Assembly (NCBI GenBank): GCA_946122785.1
Contig: CAMGYJ010000008.1
Location: 8,085,475 to 8,149,474 of the forward strand
Reading direction: 5' to 3'
Length of the DNA: 64,000 nt
From: Linum tenue
Lineage: Eukaryota > Streptophyta > Magnoliopsida > Malpighiales > Linaceae
The notes beneath the pieces were generated by a model that was given only the letters and a program-made list of their open reading frames with translations, had not been told where the DNA came from and made no database searches. Made by a program: the position numbers and the translations under genes. This document shows, in pieces, positions 57,501 to 64,000 of the stretch; positions within the stretch are counted from its first letter, which is position 1; the number at the start of each line of letters is the position of its first letter.

Positions 57501-59065
57501 CTATTCCCAGAAGGGGATAGGTTCCCCGCACCATCAGCTGTTTGGTTACCTCTTTTTGAGCTATTTCCATTGCCATGAGTCACTTGGGTTTTACCACCCT
57601 TATTCACTTTCGCCTTCTGAGCACCTTCCACATTGACCTGTTTCCCAGCCTTTTCCTTCCCACCTTTCGCCGTATCACTACTCATCTTCTGTTTCCCATC
57701 ATTTTTTGTAAGTCCCCTCTCTGTTCCCTTCCCCTCCATTACCCTCTCTTGTTCATTATAACCGCTGGTCTGTACACCAGGATTCACTTCCTCCCCACCC
57801 GACCTTTCCCTTTCTGCCATTAATTCAGTCCGACCATCATTCTCACAACCCTCTTGTTCGTTTAGGACATGAAATCTATTTCTTCTTACCACCTCTTCCC
57901 TCCTGCCATCAGAGTTACTCACCCGCTTCATTGGCTGCCACACCTTCTTCTTTACCGTCATCCACTCACCGTACACCCGGCCTTCAGTTGGGTTCGCATC
58001 TTGGGTTTCCGGTACTACAGTTTCCTCCATTTCTTTGTCCTCTTCACCCATTGCATGGCATTTGCATGAGGTTGTTTTATTCCCATACATTCCACATTCC
58101 CCACATATGTCTTCCAAGCCTTCATACTGAATTAGATAGGTAGTTCCCTCAACTTTGTATTGTGAAAGTAATGGGCGAGAGAGGTCCACTTCGACACAAA
58201 CTCTAGCATAGTTTCCTCTTGCACCCATCTCAGTTGCACGATCCACACGAACTGGCCGCCCAATCAACTGAGCAATAATTGTAACAGCCTCTGCGTTAAA
58301 AAATTCGATAGGTAGGTCCGGCAGCTGGACCCACACAGGCGTGGACTTCACCTCTACTTTCCACGGGTTGAAACCCTTATACCAACGAAACACAGTCAGG
58401 TATGTGTCTCCTAGCAACCACGGCCCTTCCGAACAGGCAAGTTCATAATCCTTATGGCTTCTGAATCGTACCAGGAAGCATCCATTCTTCATGTCAGAGA
58501 TCTGAAGCTCGCCATTCCTTGCCCACAAAAAATTCAGACGTTTTGCAAGCGGCAGATACGCCACCTTTTTCCCCAGACCTTTGACCACCAAAGCTGACCT
58601 CCATTCCCGTCTCCACTTGTTCTTCTGGGCAGCCGTGAATAAAGCCGGTGGACAGCGTGGGTCGTAAGTTTCCTCATCAACGACATCATCCTCTTCTCGT
58701 TCTTGTTGTAGTATATCTTCAGTATCCGACTCAGCCACGTACCAGCCCCCATCTTTCAGGACATCACTGAAGAGTCGTGCTTCCCCTCCCCGCCAGGCTG
58801 ATCGAGGTGCCTTCTGTCCTGGTTCCCCCTGCTGCACCTTCCGTTGCGAGTCCGGTACCTCTTCACCGCCGGCGTCAGGACTCACATCAGTCATCTCTGT
58901 TTCTACGTCCATAGCCCTTACTTTTTTCTTTGGTTGAAAAGTCTCACGAGCACTTTTGCCGTCCGGAGAAGAAGACCCCAGAGCCGTTCGCCTCGCTCCA
59001 CTCGTTCCATCCGGTGGTTTTCCCGTGGGCGACGGCTGGCCGGACGGCGTTGACGCCGCCATCAA
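57497..59065 (-). CDS. LINE ORF1: DUF4283/zinc-knuckle nucleic-acid-binding protein
   Basis: 522 residues. After a disordered charged N-terminus comes a DUF4283 domain (ALVVKGLGKKVAYLPLAKRL... to GPWLLGDTYLTVFRWYKGFNP), then a zf-CCHC_4-type knuckle. The knuckle reads CGECGMYGNKTTSC, so the position normally held by zinc-binding His is Asn. The C-terminus is low-complexity, rich in Lys, Glu and Gly. It is expected to coat LINE RNA. The stop overlaps the ORF2 start. Confidence 0.88.
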   Translation of the reverse strand: MMAASTPSGQPSPTGKPPDGTSGARRTALGSSSPDGKSARETFQPKKKVRAMDVETEMTDVSPDAGGEEVPDSQRKVQQGEPGQKAPRSAWRGGEARLFSDVLKDGGWYVAESDTEDILQQEREEDDVVDEETYDPRCPPALFTAAQKNKWRREWRSALVVKGLGKKVAYLPLAKRLNFLWARNGELQISDMKNGCFLVRFRSHKDYELACSEGPWLLGDTYLTVFRWYKGFNPWKVEVKSTPVWVQLPDLPIEFFNAEAVTIIAQLIGRPVRVDRATEMGARGNYARVCVEVDLSRPLLSQYKVEGTTYLIQYEGLEDICGECGMYGNKTTSCKCHAMGEEDKEMEETVVPETQDANPTEGRVYGEWMTVKKKVWQPMKRVSNSDGRREEVVRRNRFHVLNEQEGCENDGRTELMAERERSGGEEVNPGVQTSGYNEQERVMEGKGTERGLTKNDGKQKMSSDTAKGGKEKAGKQVNVEGAQKAKVNKGGKTQVTHGNGNSSKRGNQTADGAGNLSPSGNR

Positions 59066-59154
59066 TACAAACAGCGAAGGTCGACCTAGGGTTTCCTCGG
59101 TATTCCTCCCGCAAAAATCGGAGCTCTAACTTTTAAACGGATTTCGTTCACCCC

Positions 59155-59171
59155 TGAAAAAGTCAAATACT
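59155..59171. repeat. LINE target-site duplication, right copy
   Basis: TGAAAAAGTCAAATACT, identical to 53339-53355. Confidence 0.9.
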
Positions 59172-60273
59172 CATTTAAATTCATCACGTTTTCCTTCACA
59201 CTTATAAGAAGCTCACGCGTGCAGCAGTCGTTGTAGGAAAATATTGGGTTGGGATTTTATAAATATATATGTCATAGCTAGTGTAGTGATCGATGAGACA
59301 AACGATGGGTTGTTGACTTGTTGCTAATTAATGAAAAACTACTATCCTCACAGACAACCAGATTAGATTTGAATAAGAGAGTCTTAATCAGATGGATGAC
59401 CGATGCCTTCAAACTTCCAATTATTTTTGGCATATACCTGCGGCTCATCGAGACACATAATTTTCAGTCCTAACTATGAGGATGACTTTAATCGGTTACT
59501 TTGTTACTGTTTAACCATTGGTTACTAATTGTTCAATCTTCGGTTAACATTAGCTAAATTTGGCTACCGGTAACCGGACATCTACTACCCCAAAGTTATC
59601 ACTTTCCTTCTACTAAATAATAACGAGTTAAATCTAAAAATTTCAGTAAAATTAATAATGGCGAAGTATATTATTCAGGAAGGGATGAGCCTTATATAAT
59701 CCCAAATGGTGAAAAATTAATAATGGCGCTATAATACTTCTCCACACGAAACCAATGATTGTGAAATAATATTGGACGTTATACAGAAAAAGTCAGTGAT
59801 AGAGTATTTTATACTAAAATCATGGTATAACCGTAGTTCAATACTGTTATATCGCTAAGACTGCCTACCGGTTTAATATCCACTACCTGATACTTCAGGT
59901 CCAACCGGATGGTAAGTTAAAGAGTTTCTAAAACAGTGCATTGCATGAAACACATTGTTTATAACCAATTGATTAATTAGTTAGTTTAAATATATAGAAC
60001 ACCCCACACGGTGATGATCCTTCCTGAGAAATCTGGTCTTTTGTCTGTTCCCAAGATTTGAATTTATTTTGTACCTAGTCAACAAGTTGGCGCGATGCGA
60101 GAAAAAATTGATCATATATTATAAGCATATACATCCGGCAGGTGGAGAGCTATAAGGATTGATATATAATTCCGTTTCACTGAGACAAATCGTTAAGTAG
60201 TAACTAGCAAATAGCAATCAATCCATTCCAAGGCTTCCACAGTTCTACACTTGTCACATCTGATAAATCAATA
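59172..60273. other. Intergenic upstream of SDR 2
   Basis: No gene. 59490-59590 is rich in CGGTTA/TAACC words. GATATATAAT at 60161-60170, about 110 bases before the SDR 2 ATG, could be its TATA box. Confidence 0.45.
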
Positions 60274-61270
60274 ATGTCTTCCGTGCTACAATCCGTTTCC
60301 AGGAGGTAAAAATATAGTCAGTCCTCATATATAATTAGTGAAAGAGCGATTCATTGATCGTAATTAGTGTCAATGATCAATCCGCTTAATTAATTAACAT
60401 TGTGTGCAGGTTAGCAGGGAAGGTGGCACTGATCACAGGCGGAGCAAGCGGGATCGGCGCCGCCACGGCCAGGCTGTTCGCCCAGAACGGCGCCAAAGTC
60501 GTGATAGCCGACGTCCAATCCTCACTGGGAGATTCCGTCGCTAAAGAAGCGAGCTCCAACTCCCAACACCCCGTTTCCTTCGTCCGCTGTGACGTCACCA
60601 AGGAGAGCGACGTGGAGAGCGCCGTGGACGCCGTCGTTTCGGCCCACGGGAAGCTGGACATCATGTACAGCAACGCCGGGGTCACGGGGGACAGCTCCGG
60701 GCACCGGATCCTGACGGTGGACGCGGAGGAGCTGAGGAGAGTGCTGGAGATCAACGTGGTGGGCGGGTTTTTGTGTGCCAAGCACGCGGCCAGGGTGATG
60801 ATCCCGAAAAAGAAAGGTATAAGGTCTATTATTATCGAATCTGTTTTTTTTTTTTAACAATTCGCGATCGAGTTATTGAGATTAATTGATTATTTCGACA
60901 AACAGGGACCATTTTGTTTACTCCCAGCGTGGTGACGGACACGTTTGGGCTGTTCGCTCACACGTACACGGCCTCGAAGCACGCGCAGGAGGGGCTGGTG
61001 AAGAATCTGTGCGTGGAGCTGGGGCAGTACGGGATTCGGGTCAACGCGGTTTCTCCCGCCGACGTCCCGACTCCGATGGCCATGAAGGCGCTCGGGTTGG
61101 ACCGGAAGGGTGTTCAGGAGTTCTATGCTCAGAAGTCGGCGTTGAAAGGTCTGCTGCTGGACGAGAACGACATCGCCGAGGCGGCTCTCTACCTCGCCAG
61201 CGATGAGTCGCAGTTTGTGAGTGGGTTGAACCTCATCGTCGACGGTGGCTACAATTTGAGGAGCGCCTAG
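60274..61270 (+). CDS. Short-chain dehydrogenase/reductase, SDR 2
   Basis: Three exons, 60274-60305, 60410-60816 and 60906-61270, 267 residues; the 32-base first exon encodes MSSVLQSVSR. Motifs: TGGASGIG Rossmann loop, ADVQ after beta-2 (NAD preference), NAG, catalytic Ser in TPSVVT thirteen residues before YTASK, PADVPTP loop and VDGGYN. It belongs to the same SDR110C group as SDR 1 but is clearly a different paralogue, as its introns and sequence differ. It lies beside the P450 relic and P450 gene D, so it belongs to the cluster by position. The likely role is NAD-linked oxidation of a terpenoid alcohol; substrate unknown. Confidence 0.9.
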
Positions 61271-61891
61271 CTAGTAATTAATTAGCAGCTGCCTGGAACT
61301 TGCTTCAATTAATTCTGCATCACTTTCTTTTTATCCTATGAGATCAAATTTGTAGCACCAGTGTACCATTAATAAATATCGTCACTATTATCGATAAAAA
61401 AATTCCCAGTGGCTTATGAGTTATGAAAGTTGCAAGGATTAAATAGATGCATTAATTGTGGTATATATATAAATGGATTTTGTGCACAGTAAAATACAGT
61501 GATTTTTAGGATGAAATGGGATGTGCATTTCTAATTCCACTACAAAAACTCATCAAAGCCAGAAGGTCACAAAAGAGCTAGTTTTGACCAAACCTCATCC
61601 CTTATCACTTGATCGAACTCGAAACCGCAAATCGGTCAACCGAATGCAAAAGAGAACTGCATCCTTGAATTTAGAAACTTGTCTCAAATCAACATTACCA
61701 CGTACAGGAAATATATAAACGGTTAGCTCCTATAGTTTGAAGATGCCTGCATTAATCTATAGGAAACAAGCTAAGCAAATCATGTTGAGAAGAAGTAAAA
61801 CTGCAAACAAGAAATGAAGAACATGCTACCAGATAAAGATTCCCTAGCTAGCCAGTATAGTATTGCCGCTGATGAACCAGAGCATGGTCTA
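61271..61891. other. Intergenic with a CACTA-like terminus at 61538
   Basis: CACTACAAAAACTCATC at 61538 resembles a CACTA end but no partner end or subterminal repeats could be identified. No gene seen. Confidence 0.35.
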
Positions 61892-62051
61892 TTCTTTCAT
61901 CATCCCAATTAGTATTCATACACAGATCACAACATGCATCGATCTGATGAAGATGGTAGCGTAGTAATTAATACTAATTGAGATGATGAAATGATTGACC
62001 ATTACTGATGGATGTAACTTCTACTTCCTCTCCCATTGCTTCTCTATCCAT
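61880..62051 (-). pseudogene. Inverted pair of P450 N-terminal fragments
   Basis: On the minus strand an ATG at 62051 begins a leader containing MGEEVEV; in another frame the following bases read FIISISI, matching the FIIPISV membrane anchor of CYP71-type genes A-C. On the plus strand at 61886-61917 the bases encode YSFIIPISI, the same segment in opposite orientation. The two arms (about 61894-61915 and 61970-61991) pair over 22 bases with one mismatch. This is a relic of a fifth CYP71-type gene, rearranged into a foldback. Confidence 0.6.
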
Positions 62052-63232
62052 CTTGGTTGGGTGAGAGATAAGCGGTAAGGTTCTGAAGTTTAGATTTGTG
62101 GCTACTTGTCGGTGGATTATTTCGCACCTATATATAGCCCAGAACTTGATTTTATTATTATCATATTATGGTCAGGCGATTTTATAATAAAGTATAAGTT
62201 AAGTTTGCAAAAAGAAAATAAAAAGAAAATATTAATTTTTTGAGTAAGGGTGATATAGGTTTTAACATTTCTGTGATTTAATGCACTACTTAAATGATTA
62301 AGGGCATATGGTATTACCATTAGACCATATCCTTGTTTGTGAAAATATTAATACAAAGTATTGTAAAATTCATATATAAATATTTATGCACTATTCAATT
62401 AGTCAATAGTAACATATTTCAAAATAAATTTGTCAGAATAATGGTATATCTAGCCAACTTCATAAATGGTAACAATACATGTAAGTTTTACATAATTCAT
62501 GTACAGGTTCATATTTCTATCTTCTTGTTCATAATTAGAATGAAATGTTATAAATTATAATAATTTTTTTTAGAATCACACTGCTTATAATCATTTTAAA
62601 ACGAATTAGATTGTCAAAATAATGTGCTGTTTTTTAGAAACAAATAATATATATGCACATGATCATCAACCATACTTCTATACATTTATATAAATAGCAC
62701 TTTGCTATTTAATTAGTAATTAAGAGCTGCCCAACAACCCATCTGTCTCCCCACTAGCTATTATTATAGATATGGGTAATAATCCCTAGCTTTGGAATTG
62801 TCAAGACGATTGTCAGTATTATCAGATCGGGTACCGAAATATGCCGAATAAAAAAGCTCATCTATATATAAATTGTTTATTTTAGTGGTTACTAATTCCA
62901 TCTAAAATTACTTTGTCATGAACTAGTTAGATTAAAGATGCCGAATACAAAAGCACGCTTATAAACCACTGTAGCATATAGATTAAGTATATTATATTAG
63001 ATAACCCATTACTTCCTCTCCCTTACTATTCCATCCTCCAGCTATATTAATAGTTCAAGAGAGGAGCAGATTCCATTCAATTAAGAAATCAATTCATATA
63101 GATCTTCACTTATTCATATGGGGAAAAGAAAAACAAAAGACAAGACAGAAAATTAAGTAGACGCATGGAGAAGGCAAAGGTAAGTTAATCAAGGCGGAAT
63201 ATCATAATCGGTAGGCTAATTCGTGATAGCTA
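62052..63232. other. Intergenic
   Basis: AT-rich; no gene recognised. A ATATATAGGTGCGAAATAATCC-type stretch near 62112-62140 may be the old promoter of the P450 relic. Confidence 0.4.
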
Positions 63233-64000
63233 CTAATTATTCTGGGTGGTGTGGTATGGAACGGGAATGAGGAGCAGGTCGTTTTTCCTGGTCACCTCCA
63301 CGCCAAATTTCTCGGACATGTCGAAGTCCTGGTGGGTAATCCCGTCAGGAAGCTCCCAGTCGAAGTGATAAAGCAAATTCGCGAGGACGATATTGATGAT
63401 GGAGATCCCATAGTGTATTCCCGGACACGCTCTTCGGCCAGCTCCAAACGGGATGAGCTGGAAATCCATCCCCTTGAAGTCCACGGAGCTATCGAGGAAC
63501 CTTTCTGGGCGGAAAGTTTCGGGCTCGGTCCAGTGTTGGGGATCTCGACCGATGGCCCATGCGTTGATGATGACCTTGGTGGTAGCCGGTATCTGATACC
63601 CATCGATCACGACCGTTTCTCGACTCTCCCTTGGAACTAGTAGAGGACCGGGAGGATGCAGCCTGAAAGTTTCTTTCACAACTAGCTGTAGATAAGGCAG
63701 TTGATCCATCCACGCTTGATCATTTGCAGCTCCTAATTTTTCTTTAGCATTAAACACTTGCCGCACCTCTTCTTGTGCTTTCTTCATAACCCATGGGTTC
63801 TTCATTAGCTCCGACATTGCCCATTCCACTGCCACGGTCCACGTGTCAGTCCCACCGAGGAATATTTGCTGCATAAGGTAATGAATCTCATAAGCGTTAC
63901 TGTTTGTAAATGGTTCTCAAAATGAATTGTATGTGACAAAAGTGCACGTGCAGTATATCGGACTTACGAGGATGAGAGCTTTGATCTCCTCGTTGGTGAA
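63233..64000 (-). CDS. CYP71-type P450 gene D, partial (runs off the right edge)
   Basis: Exon 2 is 63868-63233 (211 residues); exon 1 is cut by the window edge, only 64000-63968 (FTNEEIKALIL) being visible before GTAAGT. Motifs: I-helix GGTDTW, KETFRLHPPGP, FRPERF, haem loop FGAGRRACPG. It is more diverged from A-C than they are from each other: an insertion (KEKLGAANDQAW) precedes the K-helix region, and ExxR reads KETFR. Same clan and intron position as A-C. Orientation is minus, so the promoter lies outside the window. Confidence 0.88.

Larger units (their letters stand above)
53356..59154 (-). mobile_element. Full-length plant LINE (L1 clade) with both ORFs open
   Basis: 5.8-kb non-LTR retrotransposon in minus orientation. 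A T-run at 53356-53366 is its poly(A) tail; the 5' end lies at 59154, about 90 bases before ORF1. The two ORFs overlap by ATGA at 57497-57500, so ORF2 could be translated by termination-reinitiation. Perfect 17-bp flanking repeats and two uninterrupted ORFs indicate a young, possibly active copy. Confidence 0.95.

Noticed and set aside
59270..59300. GTGTAGTG near 59288 as the far end of the CACTA begun at 53192
   Set aside because: Lacks the TTTTTCTTGTAGTG terminal consensus and the subterminal repeats seen at the other end.

Overview
The window is nuclear DNA from a flowering plant, almost certainly a eudicot. Split genes with GT-AG introns, A-type cytochrome P450s, a plant TPS-a terpene synthase, an intron-containing elongator tRNA-Met and plant families of LINE, copia, CACTA, Mutator-like and hAT elements all point that way. 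The gene set TPS-a + CYP71D/CYP726-like + CYP80C-like + short-chain alcohol dehydrogenase resembles the casbene diterpenoid clusters described in Euphorbiaceae, so a Malpighiales species is my best guess. That taxonomic call is inference.

Layout. 1-4.2 kb: the end of a CACTA transposon, a transposon-derived (PMD-type) relic and an ordinary eight-exon membrane-protein gene with two DUF1475 repeats. 5.7-39 kb and 60-64 kb: a terpenoid metabolic cluster. It holds two CYP80C-like P450s (5.7-7.4 and 15.1-16.7 kb), an SDR dehydrogenase (10.6 kb), a CYP71D/726-like P450 split by a very young copia element (18.4-25.1 kb), two intact paralogues of it (27.2-28.9 and 36.9-38.5 kb), a TPS-a terpene synthase (30.5-32.8 kb), a second SDR (60.3-61.3 kb), a P450 5' relic folded as an inverted repeat (61.9-62.05 kb) and a fourth CYP71-type P450 running off the right edge.

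39.9-59.2 kb is a transposon-rich block inside the cluster. It contains a 3.7-kb CACTA element carrying exons of cystathionine beta-lyase, inserted into the last codons of a RING-H2 gene; a 5'-truncated CASP-like gene; a decayed quinone-oxidoreductase gene whose introns hold a truncated LINE, a tRNA-Met gene and a Mutator-like element sitting on a splice acceptor; and a complete 5.8-kb LINE with both ORFs open.

How the genes could work together (inference): the terpene synthase makes a hydrocarbon from a prenyl diphosphate, the CYP71-type and CYP80C-type P450s oxidise it, and the NAD(P)-dependent SDRs convert alcohols to ketones. The terpene synthase has no visible plastid transit peptide, unlike known casbene synthases, so the product could be a sesquiterpenoid. 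Tandem copies, dispersed promoter relics and partial lesions (premature stop, lost TATA box, copia insertion) show a cluster that is still expanding and decaying.
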